Shown: positions 6,908-17,132, counted from the stretch's first letter. The stretch: DNA of 64,000 nt from Solimonas sp. K1W22B-7 (GCF_003428335.1 NZ_CP031704.1:2108001-2172000); one strand, 5' to 3'. Program-made: numbers and translations. Notes: a model not told the origin generated them from the sequence alone.

Positions 6908-6952
6908 TGGTCGGGGCGACAGGATTCGAACCTGCGACCTCTTGCTCCCGAA
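6908..6952 (-). repeat. attR-like direct repeat within intact tRNA-Pro
   Basis: This 45-base segment of the functional tRNA matches 2552-2597 with a single one-base indel. Integration at this site keeps the tRNA intact and leaves a 3' copy at the far end, the usual outcome for tRNA-targeting islands. Confidence 0.75.
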
Positions 6953-6984
6953 GCAAGCGCTCTACCAAACTGAGCTACGCCCCG
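6908..6984 (-). tRNA. tRNA-Pro(CGG)
   Basis: On the minus strand a 7-bp acceptor stem CGGGGCG/CGCCCCG, a D arm, the anticodon arm CTTGC-TTCGGGA-GCAAG with anticodon CGG, the T arm GCAGGTTCGAATCCTGT and an encoded CCA can all be folded. It lies 13 bases after the ispB stop on the same strand, too close for a separate promoter, so it is probably processed from the ispB transcript. It is the integration target of the neighbouring island. Confidence 0.93.
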
Positions 6985-6997
6985 CGTTCTACCGCTT

Positions 6998-7966
6998 TCA
7001 GCTGACCCGGGACGTGTTGTATCCGGCCAGTGCCACCAGTGCATTCTTGTAGGGCGAGTCGGGAACTTCGCTCAATGCATCGGCTGCTTCACGGGAGTAC
7101 CGTTCAGCGAGCGCGCGAGTATAAGGAACCGCGCCGGTGGATTCAACGGCCGCGAGCACTTCCTGCAACTTTTCCACCTGTCCGCGCTCGATCGCCTCGC
7201 GGATCATGGCCGCCTGGGCGGGGCTGCCCTGGCGCATGGCATATATAAGAGGCAGCGTCGGCTTGCCTTCGGCCAGGTCGGTGCCCAGGTTCTTGCCGCT
7301 GACGCTGGGGTCGGCGATGTAGTCGAGCAGGTCGTCCACCATCTGGAAGGCCATGCCCAGCTTGTGGCCGTACTCGCCGATGCGGTCCTGCACGGCCTGC
7401 GGCTGGTCGGCGGCGATGGCGCCCAGGCGGCAGGCGGCCTCGAACAGGCGGGCGGTCTTGAGTTCGATCACGCGCAGGTAACGCTCCTCGGTGACCTCGG
7501 GGTCGCCGGCGTTCATCAGCTGCAGGACCTCGCCCTCGGCGATGGCGTTGGTGGTGTCGGCCATGACCTTCATCACCCCCATGCGGCCGGTGTCCACCAT
7601 CATCTGGAAGGCGCGGCTATAGAGGAAGTCGCCCGACAGCACGGCCCCGGCATTGCCCCAGACGGCGTTGGCGGTCTTCAGGCCCCGGCGCAGGCCGGAT
7701 TCGTCCACCACGTCGTCGTGCAGCAGGGTGGCGGTATGGATGAATTCGATGGTGGCGGCCAGCAGCTCCGGCTCGCCGGACCGGCTGCCCAGGGCCCGGC
7801 CGGCCAGCAGGACCAGGGCAGGGCGCAGGCGCTTGCCGCCGGCACCGACGATATAGCCCGCGATCTCGTTGATCAGGGCTACTTCGGAGCTGAGGCGGGC
7901 GCGGATGACATCGTCAACGCGCTGCATGTCGCCGGCAATCGGCGCCAGGATGTCTTTGAGGATCAT
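6998..7966 (-). CDS. ispB: Octaprenyl diphosphate synthase
   Basis: The 322-residue product is a long-chain trans-prenyl diphosphate synthase that makes the side-chain precursor for ubiquinone. Both aspartate-rich motifs are present: the first as LLHDDVVDESGLRRG (about residues 81-95) and the second as MVDDLLDY (about 208-215), together with GGKRLRPALVLLAG near the N-terminus. The small residues ahead of the first motif fit a long-chain product, but chain length cannot be read from the sequence alone. It is divergent from rplU-rpmA, the common arrangement in gammaproteobacteria, and is followed closely by tRNA-Pro. Confidence 0.92.
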   Translation of the reverse strand: MILKDILAPIAGDMQRVDDVIRARLSSEVALINEIAGYIVGAGGKRLRPALVLLAGRALGSRSGEPELLAATIEFIHTATLLHDDVVDESGLRRGLKTANAVWGNAGAVLSGDFLYSRAFQMMVDTGRMGVMKVMADTTNAIAEGEVLQLMNAGDPEVTEERYLRVIELKTARLFEAACRLGAIAADQPQAVQDRIGEYGHKLGMAFQMVDDLLDYIADPSVSGKNLGTDLAEGKPTLPLIYAMRQGSPAQAAMIREAIERGQVEKLQEVLAAVESTGAVPYTRALAERYSREAADALSEVPDSPYKNALVALAGYNTSRVS

Positions 7967-8135
7967 GGGGAGGCTGGAAAAGGCCGCGAAAGGCTAGGGC
8001 GCTACGCCGCATCCGTCAATTAATATATGGAGATAGCCCATGCCCGGCTCCCCAGTCGGGACACCCGGGCCTACCCCCGGACCCCCTACAGGTAGCCCCG
8101 GAGACCCCCTCCGGTTACAAATTATGGGATAAAGG

Positions 8136-8164
8136 TTGACGAAACCCGGGGCGCTCACTAAAAT
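8136..8164 (+). promoter_or_regulatory. Sigma-70 promoter of rplU-rpmA
   Basis: TTGACG (8136-8141), 17 bases, then TAAAAT (8159-8164). This is a near-consensus promoter 57 bases ahead of the rplU ATG and fits a highly expressed ribosomal protein operon. Confidence 0.75.
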
Positions 8165-8220
8165 CCCGCGCTCTTTCACGGCCGTTTTCCGGCTCAAGAC
8201 CTATTCTGGAGTATTCCACG

Positions 8221-8535
8221 ATGTACGCCGTCATCAAGACCGGGGGTAAGCAGTACAAGGTCGCCCCGGGCGAAAAGCTGTCGATCGAGAGCCTCGCCGT
8301 GGAAGTCGGCAGCACCGTTTCCTTCGAGGAAGTGCTGATGGTCTCCAACGGTGACACGCTCACCGTGGGTGCTCCGCTGGTTGCCGGTGGTGTGGTCAAG
8401 GCAGAAGTGCTCGCGCACGGCCGCGGCGACAAGATCCGCATCATCAAGCACCGCCGCCGCAAGCATTATCACAAGGAGCAGGGCCACCGTCAGAACTTCA
8501 CGGAAGTGAAGATCACTGAGATCGTCGGCGCCTAA
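8221..8535 (+). CDS. rplU: 50S ribosomal protein L21
   Basis: The 104-residue protein begins [14 protein letters not shown], the hallmark L21 start, and contains [26 protein letters not shown], the basic loop that contacts 23S rRNA. Length is normal for the family. It is followed 18 bases later by rpmA, and a strong promoter lies upstream, so the two form the usual L21-L27 operon. The leader between promoter and start holds a small hairpin (GGCCG...CGGC) but no recognised regulator. Confidence 0.97.
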   Translation: MYAVIKTGGKQYKVAPGEKLSIESLAVEVGSTVSFEEVLMVSNGDTLTVGAPLVAGGVVKAEVLAHGRGDKIRIIKHRRRKHYHKEQGHRQNFTEVKITEIVGA

Positions 8536-8553
8536 GATTCGAGGAATACAGCA

Positions 8554-8811
8554 ATGGCACATAAAAAAGCTGGTGGTAGTACCCGTAACGGCCGCGACTC
8601 CGAGTCGAAGCGCCTTGGCGTAAAGAAGTTTGGCGGCGAAGAAGTCATCGCCGGCAACATCATCGTGCGCCAGCGCGGCACGCGCTTCCGCGCCGGTGTC
8701 GGCTCCGCAGTCGGCAAGGATCACACGATCTTCGCGCTGACCGACGGCAAGATCCAGTTCAACACCCGCGGTCCGAAGGGCCGCATCCACGTCGATATCG
8801 TCGCGGCCTGA
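8554..8811 (+). CDS. rpmA: 50S ribosomal protein L27
   Basis: The 85-residue protein starts [24 protein letters not shown], the conserved flexible N-terminus that reaches toward the peptidyl transferase centre, and continues with [15 protein letters not shown] and the C-terminal RIHVDIV strand. There is no N-terminal extension needing proteolytic removal. It is the second gene of the rplU operon and ends at a clear terminator 22 bases after the stop. Confidence 0.97.
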   Translation: MAHKKAGGSTRNGRDSESKRLGVKKFGGEEVIAGNIIVRQRGTRFRAGVGSAVGKDHTIFALTDGKIQFNTRGPKGRIHVDIVAA

Positions 8812-8832
8812 ACTGTCTGAACGTCTCACCGA

Positions 8833-8858
8833 AAAGGCCCCGGAAACGGGGCTTTTTT
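8833..8858 (+). terminator. Terminator after rpmA
   Basis: GCCCCG (8837-8842), GAAA tetraloop, CGGGGC (8847-8852) and six T residues. Confidence 0.9.
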
Positions 8859-8867
8859 GTTCGTTGA

Positions 8868-9962
<1,095 letters not shown>

Positions 9963-9971
9963 GGCCGCAAC

Positions 9972-11093
9972 ATGGATCGCCACAAGCTCGCCGTCAGCAA
10001 GCGCTGGGTCATCAAGGTTGGCAGTTCCCTGGTCACCGCCAAGGGGCAGGGACTGGACCACGAGGCCATCGCCGACTGGTGCGCGCAGATCGCAGCGCTG
10101 CGGCGCCAGGGCAAGCAGATCGTGCTGGTGTCCTCCGGTGCCGTCGCCGAGGGCATGGCGCGGCTGGGCTTCAAGAAGCGCCCGGGCACGCTGCACGAGC
10201 TGCAGGCCACCGCCGCCGTCGGCCAGATGGGCCTGGTGCGCGCCTACGAAGACGAGTTCAAGAAGCACGGCCTGCGCGCCGCGCAGGTGCTGCTGACGCA
10301 CGAGGACGTCGCCGACCGCGGCCGTTATCTCAACGCGCGCAGCACCTTCAACACCCTGCTGGAGTTCGGTGTGGTGCCGGTGGTCAACGAGAACGACACC
10401 GTCGCCACCGACGAAATCCGCCTGGGCGACAACGACACCCTGGGCGCGCTGACCGCCAACCTGATCGACGCCAGCCTGCTGGTGATCCTCACCGACCAGG
10501 AAGGCCTGTTCGACGCCGATCCGCGCAGCAACCCCGATGCGAAGCTGATTTCGGAAGCCGAGCTGTCGGATTCGCGCCTGGCCGGCATGGCGGGCGACAG
10601 CAAGGGTGAGCTGGGCCGCGGCGGCATGCGCACCAAGCTTTCCGCAGCCCACACCGCTGCGCGCTCCGGCGCCGCCACCGTCATCGCCTTCGGCCGCAAG
10701 TCCGACGCGCTGCTGCGCATCGCGCAGGGCGAGACCATCGGCTCGCTGCTCAAGCCCGCCCAGGGCGTGATGGCGGCGCGCAAGCGCTGGATCGCGGGCC
10801 AGCTGCAGTTGCGGGGGCGGCTGGTGCTGGACGAGGGCGCCGTGCGCGTGCTGCGCGAGCAGGGGCGCAGCCTGCTGCCGGTGGGCGTCAAGCGCGTGGA
10901 AGGGGAGTTCGAGCGCGGCGACCTGGTGCAGTGCCTCGACGCCGAAGGCCGCGAGATCGCCCGCGGCCTGTGCAACTACGCGGTGACCGACGCGCAGAAG
11001 ATCGCCGGCGCGCGCAGCGAGGAAGTGGCGGCGCGGCTGGGCTACGTCGGCGAGGTGGAGATGATCCACCGCGACAATCTTGTGCTGGCCTGA
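9972..11093 (+). CDS. proB: Glutamate 5-kinase
   Basis: The 373-residue enzyme phosphorylates glutamate as the first step of proline synthesis. The amino-acid kinase domain includes [11 protein letters not shown] (glycine-rich nucleotide loop), [30 protein letters not shown] and [12 protein letters not shown]. The C-terminal PUA domain (about 285-360) ends with the typical [16 protein letters not shown]. Both domains are full length. The gene follows obgE by 9 bases and is the last gene of that transcript; a long inverted repeat and a bidirectional terminator lie downstream. Confidence 0.96.
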   Translation: MDRHKLAVSKRWVIKVGSSLVTAKGQGLDHEAIADWCAQIAALRRQGKQIVLVSSGAVAEGMARLGFKKRPGTLHELQATAAVGQMGLVRAYEDEFKKHGLRAAQVLLTHEDVADRGRYLNARSTFNTLLEFGVVPVVNENDTVATDEIRLGDNDTLGALTANLIDASLLVILTDQEGLFDADPRSNPDAKLISEAELSDSRLAGMAGDSKGELGRGGMRTKLSAAHTAARSGAATVIAFGRKSDALLRIAQGETIGSLLKPAQGVMAARKRWIAGQLQLRGRLVLDEGAVRVLREQGRSLLPVGVKRVEGEFERGDLVQCLDAEGREIARGLCNYAVTDAQKIAGARSEEVAARLGYVGEVEMIHRDNLVLA

Positions 11094-11101
11094 GGGATTT
11101 T

Positions 11102-11242
11102 CTTTCCCCTCTCCCGCTTGCGGGAGAGGGTGCCCGAAGGGCGGGAGAGGGTTTCTGTAAATGCTGGAGGGGCTAGCCCCGCAACGCTTTACAGAAACCC
11201 TCTCCCCCAGCCCCTCTCCCGCAAACGGGCGAGGGGAGAAAG
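11102..11242. repeat. Foldback repeat between proB and rpsT
   Basis: A 19-bp perfect inverted repeat (11143-11161 / 11188-11206, including GGGTTTCTGTAAA) lies within a larger imperfect palindrome whose outer arms are CCCCTCTCCCGC-type repeats (11105-11130 and 11211-11236). This type of CCCTCTCCC/GGGAGAGGG intergenic repeat is widespread in high-GC gammaproteobacteria. No coding potential is evident. Confidence 0.75.
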
Positions 11243-11246
11243 ACAA

Positions 11247-11276
11247 CAAAAAAAGCCGGGCATCGCCCGGCTTTTT
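11247..11276. terminator. Bidirectional terminator between proB and rpsT
   Basis: AGCCGGGC (11254-11261) / GCCCGGCT (11265-11272) flanked by an A run on the left and a T run on the right, so it can stop transcription from both converging genes. Confidence 0.9.
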
Positions 11277-11294
11277 CTTTTGAAGCTCAGGGAC

Positions 11295-11558
11295 TTAGCC
11301 CAGAGCCTTGATGTGCGCGGCGAGGCGCGACTTGTGGCGGGCAGCCTTGTTCTTGTGGATCTGGCCCTTGTCGGCGTAACGGTCCAGCACCGGCACCATT
11401 TCCTTGTAGGCGGCTTCGGCGGCGGACTTGTCCTTGGCCGTAACGGCCTTGACGACCTTCTTGATGGTGCTACGAACCATCGAACGCTGCGCCACGTTGT
11501 GCTCGCGACGCTTGACGGACTGGCGGGCGCGCTTTTTGGCGCTGGCGATATTGGCCAA
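11295..11558 (-). CDS. rpsT: 30S ribosomal protein S20
   Basis: The 87-residue basic protein starts [26 protein letters not shown] and ends with [18 protein letters not shown], the three-helix bundle of S20 that binds 16S rRNA. Length is normal. CAGGAG lies ahead of the start on the minus strand. It is monocistronic and divergent from murJ, as in many gammaproteobacteria. Confidence 0.96.
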   Translation of the reverse strand: MANIASAKKRARQSVKRREHNVAQRSMVRSTIKKVVKAVTAKDKSAAEAAYKEMVPVLDRYADKGQIHKNKAARHKSRLAAHIKALG

Positions 11559-11705
11559 GGTGAAACTCCTGAAGAATTCGATTCAAACGGACTTTTGAAG
11601 GGGGCGAATTCTCCGGTCTGGAGCGGCGTTTGTCAACCTTAAGCGCCAGAAAATAAAGCCTTTCCAGGGGGAAAATCCGGGGGGCAGTCTGTAAACTGCG
11701 CGGCC

Positions 11706-13253
11706 ATGTCCAAATCCATGCTCAAGTCCTCCGGCATCGTCAGCCTGATGACCCTGCTTTCCCGCGTGCTGGGCTTCGTACGCGACGTCATGTTCGCCCG
11801 CGCCTTCGGCGCCTCGGCCGGCATGGATGCCTTCCTGGTGGCGCTCAAGATTCCCAACTTCGGGCGCCGCATGTTCGCCGAAGGGGCCTTCTCGCAGGCC
11901 TTCGTGCCGGTGTTCACCGAGGTCAGGACCACACGCCCGCACGAAGAGGTGCGCGACCTGGTGGCGGTGACCATGGGCACCCTGGGCGGCGTGCTGGCCA
12001 TCATCACCCTGGTGGGCTGCCTGGCGGCGCCGCTGCTGCTGTGGCTGTTTGCCCCCGGCTTCGGCGGCGACCCGGCCAAGCAGGCCCTGGGCACCGAGCT
12101 GCTGCGCTGGACCTTCCCCTACCTGATGTTCATCTCGCTGACGGCGATGGCCTCGGGCGTGCTGAACAGCTACGGCCAGTTCGCGATCCCCGCGATCACC
12201 CCGGTGATCCTCAACCTCTGCCTGATCGGCTCGGCCTTCATCGACAGCCAGTCGGTTCAGGTGCTGGCCTACGCGGTATTCGTCGCCGGCATCCTGCAGT
12301 TCATGTTCCAGTGGCCGGCGCTGCGCAAGCTGGGCATGCTGCCGCGCCCGCGCTGGGGCTGGAAGGACCTGCGCGTGCGCCGCATCATCACGCTGATGCT
12401 GCCGATCCTGTTCGGCGCCTCGGTGCAGCAGATCAGCCTGCTGCTGGACACCATCCTGGCCTCGCTGCTGGTCAACGGCAGCGTCAGCTGGCTGTATTAC
12501 GCCGACCGGCTGATGGAGTTCCCGCTGGGCATCTTCAGCATCGCCGTGGCCACGGTGGTGCTGCCCAGCCTGGCGGCGCAGCACGCCAGCCGTTCGCCCG
12601 AGGACTTCTCCGCAACGCTGGACTGGGGCCTGCGCACGATCCTGCTGATCGGCGTGCCGGCCGCCATGGGCCTGTTCCTGCTGGCCGGGCCGCTGACCAC
12701 CACGCTGTTCCAGTACAACGCCTTCAACCCGCACGATGTGCGCATGACCACCTGGGCGCTGATGGCCTATGCCTTCGGCTTCATGGGCTTTTCGCTGGTC
12801 AAGGTGCTGATCCCGGGCTTCTACGCGCGCCAGGAGACCCGCCTGCCGGTGCGCTTCGGCCTGGTGGCGATCGTCTCCGGCATGGTCATGAGCGGCACGT
12901 TCGTCGGCCTGTCGGTGCTGCTGGATTTCGAGGCACCCCATGCCGGCCTGGCGCTGGCCACCTCGCTGTCGGCCTGGATCAACGCCGGCCTGCTGTTCCG
13001 CCGCCTGCGCCAGGACGGTGTCTACCGCCCGCAGCCGGGCTGGCGCGGCTTCGCCCTGCGGCTGCTGGCGGCCAATGCCGTGATGGCCGTGCTGATCCTG
13101 GCCTTCAGCCCCGCGCTGTCGGCCTGGATCGCCGCCGGCCTGCAGCAGCGCGGCAGCTGGATCCTGGGCCTGGTGACCGCGGCGATGGCCGCGTATTTCG
13201 CTACGCTATGGCTCAGCGGCATGCGCCCGGCCCATTTCCGCCGCAGCCGATGA
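11706..13253 (+). CDS. murJ: Lipid II flippase MurJ
   Basis: The 515-residue integral membrane protein of the MOP superfamily moves lipid II across the inner membrane for peptidoglycan synthesis. The N-terminus SGIVSLMTLLSRVLGFVRDVMFARAFGAS...AFLVALKIPNFGRRMFAEGAFSQAFVPVF is the MurJ signature, including conserved arginines facing the central cavity. About 14 hydrophobic segments are apparent, as expected. Downstream ribF begins 13 bases after the stop, making the usual murJ-ribF-ileS-lspA-ispH string. Confidence 0.95.
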   Translation: MSKSMLKSSGIVSLMTLLSRVLGFVRDVMFARAFGASAGMDAFLVALKIPNFGRRMFAEGAFSQAFVPVFTEVRTTRPHEEVRDLVAVTMGTLGGVLAIITLVGCLAAPLLLWLFAPGFGGDPAKQALGTELLRWTFPYLMFISLTAMASGVLNSYGQFAIPAITPVILNLCLIGSAFIDSQSVQVLAYAVFVAGILQFMFQWPALRKLGMLPRPRWGWKDLRVRRIITLMLPILFGASVQQISLLLDTILASLLVNGSVSWLYYADRLMEFPLGIFSIAVATVVLPSLAAQHASRSPEDFSATLDWGLRTILLIGVPAAMGLFLLAGPLTTTLFQYNAFNPHDVRMTTWALMAYAFGFMGFSLVKVLIPGFYARQETRLPVRFGLVAIVSGMVMSGTFVGLSVLLDFEAPHAGLALATSLSAWINAGLLFRRLRQDGVYRPQPGWRGFALRLLAANAVMAVLILAFSPALSAWIAAGLQQRGSWILGLVTAAMAAYFATLWLSGMRPAHFRRSR

Positions 13254-13266
13254 ACCCCGATCACCC

Positions 13267-14190
13267 ATGGAACTGATCCGCGGCTACCGAAACCTGCAAT
13301 CCCGGCATCGCGGCTGCGTGCTGACCATCGGCAACTTCGACGGCGTGCACCTGGGCCACCAGGCCCTGATCGCCAGGGCCCAGGCCCTGGGGCGCGAGGC
13401 GGGGGTGCCGGTGGCGCTGATGGCCTTCGAGCCGACGCCGCGCGAGTTCTTCGCCCGCGACAAGTCGCCGCCGCGCATCAGCACCTTCCGCGGCAAGGTC
13501 AAGGTGCTGTCCGAACTGGGGCTGGACTGCATGATCATCCAGCGCTTCGGCCGTGCCCTGGCGTCGATGTCGGCCGAGGACTTCGTGCGCGAGGTGCTGG
13601 TCGGTGCCGCCGGCGTGCGCGCCGTGGTGATCGGCGACGATTTCCGCTTTGGCCACCAGCGGACCGGCGACCTGGCCCTGCTGCGGGCCATGGGCGCGGA
13701 GCTGGGTTTCGCCACCGAGGGCCTGGGAACGGTGGCGCTGGGGCCGGAGCGCTGCAGCTCCACGGCCCTGCGCCAGGCCTTGGCCGAGGCCGACCTGGCC
13801 CGCGCCGAGGCCATGCTGGGCCGGCCCTACGAGATGACCGGCCACGTGCGCCGCGGCCTGCAGTTGGCGCGCAAGCTGGGCATGCCCACCACCAACATCT
13901 TCCTGCACCGCCCGCCGGCGCTGCGCCTGGGCATCTACGCCGTGCGGGCCCGCGCCAACGGGCACGACTACGAGGGCGTGGCGGCGCTGGGCGTGCGGCC
14001 CACCCTGGGCTTCACCCGCTGCCTGCTGGAGACCCACGTCTTCGGCGAGCCGGGCGAGCTCTACGGCCACCCCATGACCGTGCAGTTCCACAAGTTCCTG
14101 CGGCCCGAGGAGCACTTCGACTCGCTGGACGACCTGGCCGTCCAGATGCAGCGCGACAAGGCCGACGCCATCGCCTTCTTTGCCTCATAA
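13267..14190 (+). CDS. ribF: Bifunctional riboflavin kinase/FAD synthetase
   Basis: The 307-residue protein phosphorylates riboflavin to FMN and adenylylates it to FAD. The N-terminal FAD synthetase half shows the nucleotidyltransferase motif TIGNFDGVHLGHQALI and later VIGDDFRFGHQRTGD and STALRQALAEGD-like sequence. The C-terminal riboflavin kinase half has GHVRRGLQLARKLGMPTTNI, a relaxed version of the usual GxxxGRxLGxPTAN pattern, and LETHVFGEPGELYG. Both domains are complete. It sits between murJ and ileS, 13 bases after the former. Confidence 0.95.
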   Translation: MELIRGYRNLQSRHRGCVLTIGNFDGVHLGHQALIARAQALGREAGVPVALMAFEPTPREFFARDKSPPRISTFRGKVKVLSELGLDCMIIQRFGRALASMSAEDFVREVLVGAAGVRAVVIGDDFRFGHQRTGDLALLRAMGAELGFATEGLGTVALGPERCSSTALRQALAEADLARAEAMLGRPYEMTGHVRRGLQLARKLGMPTTNIFLHRPPALRLGIYAVRARANGHDYEGVAALGVRPTLGFTRCLLETHVFGEPGELYGHPMTVQFHKFLRPEEHFDSLDDLAVQMQRDKADAIAFFAS

Positions 14191-14253
14191 TTCGCCTTTC
14201 CGCCAAAGCGTTAGCGGCCCGCCAGCCTGGGGGCCGCGCCAGTAGTAATCCCC

Positions 14254-17121
14254 ATGAGCGACAAGAAAGACTACAAACCGACCATCAACCTGCCGGAAAC
14301 CCCGTTTCCGATGCAGGCCAACCTTGCCAAGCGTGAGCCGGACTGGCTCGGCCGCTGGGAGGGCGATGGTCTCTACGCCCGCGTCCAGCAGGACACCGCC
14401 GACCGGCCGCCGTTCTGGCTGGTCGACGGCCCGCCGTATGCCAACGGCGACATCCACATCGGCCATGCCGTCAACAAGGTCCTGAAGGACATCGTCTGCA
14501 AGTCGGCGCGCCTGGAGGGCTACCACGTGCCCTTCGTGCCGGGCTGGGACTGCCACGGCCTGCCGATCGAGCTGCAGGTGGAGAAGAAGTTCGGCAAGGT
14601 CGGCGACAAGCTCGACGCGCGCGAATTCCGCCAGAAGTGCCGCGAGTACGCCACCGAGCAGGTCGCGCGCCAGCGCGAGGACTTCAAGCGCCTCGGCGTG
14701 CTGGCCGACTGGGATCACCCGTATCTCACGATGGCGCCGGCCTTCGAGGCCGAGCAGCTGCGTGCGCTGTCGCGCATCGTCGCCAACGGCCACGTCGTGC
14801 GCGGCTTCAAGCCGGTGCACTGGTGCCTGGACTGCGGCTCCTCGCTGGCCGAGGCCGAGGTGGAGTACGAGGACAAGAAGTCCTTCGCCATCGACGTGAA
14901 GTTTGCCGCCAGCGACGCCGCCGACCTGGCGCGGCGTTTCGGCGTGGCCGACGCCGCCGGTGCCGCCTTCGTCATCTGGACCACCACGCCCTGGACGCTG
15001 CCGGCCAACCAGGCGATCGCCGCCGGAGCGCAGATCGAGTACGTGCTGGCGCAGTTCCCCGAGCAGGGCCGCGTGGTCGTCGCCGCCGAGCTGCTGGAAG
15101 GCATCGCGCGCCGCTACGGCGCCGAAGCCACCGTGCTGGGCCGCGCTACCGGCGCCGCGCTGGAAGGCGCGCGCGCCGAGCATCCCTTTGCCGGCCGCAG
15201 CGTGCCGCTGATCCTCGGCGAACACGTCACGCTCGAGGCCGGCACCGGCCTGGTGCACACCGCGCCGGCGCATGGCGTGGACGACTACGTCGTCGGCAAG
15301 CTCTACCAGCTGCCGGTGGACAACCCGGTGCTGTCCTCCGGCAAGTTCAGCGACAGCACGCCGCTGGTCGGCGGCCAGCACGTGCGCAAGGCCGACGAGC
15401 CGATCATCGCCGCGCTGCGCGAGAGCGGAGCACTGGCGCACCTGGCGCAGATCACGCACAGCTACCCGCACTGCTGGCGCCACAAGACGCCGCTGATCTT
15501 CCGCGCCACGCCGCAGTGGTTCATCTCGATGGACGCCAACGGCCTGCGCCCGCAGGCGCTGGAAGCGATCCGCAAGACCCACTGGATTCCCGGCTGGGGC
15601 GAGGCGCGCATCCACGAGATGGTCAAGGACCGCCCGGACTGGTGCATCTCGCGCCAGCGCACCTGGGGCGTGCCGCTGGCCGTGTTCGTCGACCGCGAGG
15701 CGCAGACGCTGCACCCGGACAGCGCGCAGCTGCTGCTGAGGATCGCCGACCGCGTCGACGCCGAAGGCCTCGAGGCCTGGTGGGGCAGCACGCCCGCCGA
15801 CTGGGGCGTGGACGGCACGCGCTACGAGAAGGGGACCGACACGCTCGACGTGTGGTTCGACTCCGGCGTCGTGCACCAGTGCTTCTTCAAGAGCAACGGC
15901 TTCCCGGTGCCGGACTATGCCGCGCTCGACAGCGAGGCCAACCGCGACCCGGCCACCGGCAAGAACGGCGCCAAGGCCGCGGTGTTCTACCTGGAAGGTT
16001 CGGACCAGCATCGCGGCTGGTTCCATTCCTCGCTGCTGGCGCGCGTCGCCATGGACGGCCACGCGCCGTACACGCATGTGCTGACGCACGGCTTCACCGT
16101 GGACGAGCAGGGACGCAAGATGTCCAAGTCGCTCGGCAATGTCGTGGCGCCGCAGCAGGTGACCAAGACCCTGGGCGCCGACATCCTGCGCCTCTGGGCC
16201 TCCAGCTCCGACTACTCCGGCGAGATCGCGATCTCCGACAAGCTGCTGCAGCGCATGGCCGATGCCTACCGCCGCATCCGCAACACCGCGCGCTACCTGC
16301 TGGGCAACCTCAACGGCTTCGATCCGGCCACCGACCTGGTGCCCGCGTCCGAACTGCTGGCGATCGACCGCTGGGCGCTGCAGCAGGCCACGGCCCTGCA
16401 GCAGGACATCCGCGCGGCCTACGGCCGGCGCGAGTTCCACCAGGTCTACCACCGGCTGCACAACTACTGTGTCGTCGACCTCGGCGGCCTCTACCTGGAC
16501 GTGCTGAAGGACCGCCTCTACACCTCGCAGGCCAGGAGCTTGGCGCGCCGCTCGGCACAGACCGCGATGTTCCACATCGCCGAGGCGATGCTGCGCTGGA
16601 TCGCGCCGATCCTGTCCTTCACCGCCGATGAAATCTGGAGCGCGCTGCCGGGCGACCGCAGCGGCTCGGTGTTCGCGCAGACCTGGCATGCCTTGCCGGA
16701 AACCGACGCCACGGAGATCGACTGGGCCCGCCTGGTCTCGGTGCGCGAGGCGGTCAAGAAAGTGCTCGAGGACCTGCGTGTCGGCGGCCAGATCGGTTCC
16801 GGCCTGAATGCCGAGGTCGCGCTGTATGCCGAGGGCGAACTCGCATCCGCGCTGGCCACGGCCGGAGAGGAACTGCGTTTCTGGTTCATCACCTCCGCCG
16901 TCACCCTGCAGGCCGGCGCCGCCAGGCCGCAGGACGCGCTGGAGAGCACGCTGGATAACGGCGAGAAGCTGTGGATCGTCGCGCGGGCCAGCAGCCACGC
17001 CAAATGCGAACGCTGCTGGCACCAGCGGCCCGAGGTGGGCCAGCATGCGCAGCATCCGACACTCTGCGAACGCTGCATCGTCAACATCGACGGGGCGGGC
17101 GAAGCGCGCCGCTACATCTGA
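14254..17121 (+). CDS. ileS: Isoleucyl-tRNA synthetase
   Basis: The 955-residue class I synthetase charges tRNA-Ile. The HIGH motif is at 68-71 (GDIHIGHAVNK) and KMSKS at 622-626 (GRKMSKSLGN). Between them is the CP1 editing domain with WTTTPWTLPANQAI and HGVDDY. The C-terminal zinc site CERCWHQ...CERC has its four cysteines at 918, 921, 938 and 941, so this is the bacterial zinc-finger form. It is followed 11 bases later by lspA. Downstream, tilS at 60758 supplies the lysidine modification that lets tRNA-Ile(CAU) be recognised. Confidence 0.97.
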   Translation: MSDKKDYKPTINLPETPFPMQANLAKREPDWLGRWEGDGLYARVQQDTADRPPFWLVDGPPYANGDIHIGHAVNKVLKDIVCKSARLEGYHVPFVPGWDCHGLPIELQVEKKFGKVGDKLDAREFRQKCREYATEQVARQREDFKRLGVLADWDHPYLTMAPAFEAEQLRALSRIVANGHVVRGFKPVHWCLDCGSSLAEAEVEYEDKKSFAIDVKFAASDAADLARRFGVADAAGAAFVIWTTTPWTLPANQAIAAGAQIEYVLAQFPEQGRVVVAAELLEGIARRYGAEATVLGRATGAALEGARAEHPFAGRSVPLILGEHVTLEAGTGLVHTAPAHGVDDYVVGKLYQLPVDNPVLSSGKFSDSTPLVGGQHVRKADEPIIAALRESGALAHLAQITHSYPHCWRHKTPLIFRATPQWFISMDANGLRPQALEAIRKTHWIPGWGEARIHEMVKDRPDWCISRQRTWGVPLAVFVDREAQTLHPDSAQLLLRIADRVDAEGLEAWWGSTPADWGVDGTRYEKGTDTLDVWFDSGVVHQCFFKSNGFPVPDYAALDSEANRDPATGKNGAKAAVFYLEGSDQHRGWFHSSLLARVAMDGHAPYTHVLTHGFTVDEQGRKMSKSLGNVVAPQQVTKTLGADILRLWASSSDYSGEIAISDKLLQRMADAYRRIRNTARYLLGNLNGFDPATDLVPASELLAIDRWALQQATALQQDIRAAYGRREFHQVYHRLHNYCVVDLGGLYLDVLKDRLYTSQARSLARRSAQTAMFHIAEAMLRWIAPILSFTADEIWSALPGDRSGSVFAQTWHALPETDATEIDWARLVSVREAVKKVLEDLRVGGQIGSGLNAEVALYAEGELASALATAGEELRFWFITSAVTLQAGAARPQDALESTLDNGEKLWIVARASSHAKCERCWHQRPEVGQHAQHPTLCERCIVNIDGAGEARRYI

Positions 17122-17132
17122 GAAATCGACCC

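Larger units (their letters stand above)
2552..6952. mobile_element. Small genomic island integrated at tRNA-Pro(CGG)
   Basis: Direct repeats of the tRNA-Pro 3' part bound this about 4.4-kb segment, with the intact tRNA kept at the right end. Base composition inside is clearly poorer in G+C than the flanking genes, with an AT-rich patch at 2613-2642 next to the left repeat, the kind of place where integrase arm sites occur. Cargo is an AAA ATPase/subtilase operon and a YegP-like gene. No integrase, recombinase or transposase gene is present, so the element is either a decayed remnant or depended on an integrase supplied from elsewhere. Confidence 0.7.

Noticed and set aside
8023-8135. C-rich stretch upstream of rplU considered as a riboswitch
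   Set aside because: It lies upstream of the rplU promoter, so it would not be in that transcript, and no known riboswitch motif is apparent.
14185-17055. A 956-codon open frame antisense to ileS
   Set aside because: Shadow of a universally conserved gene; no domain signature.
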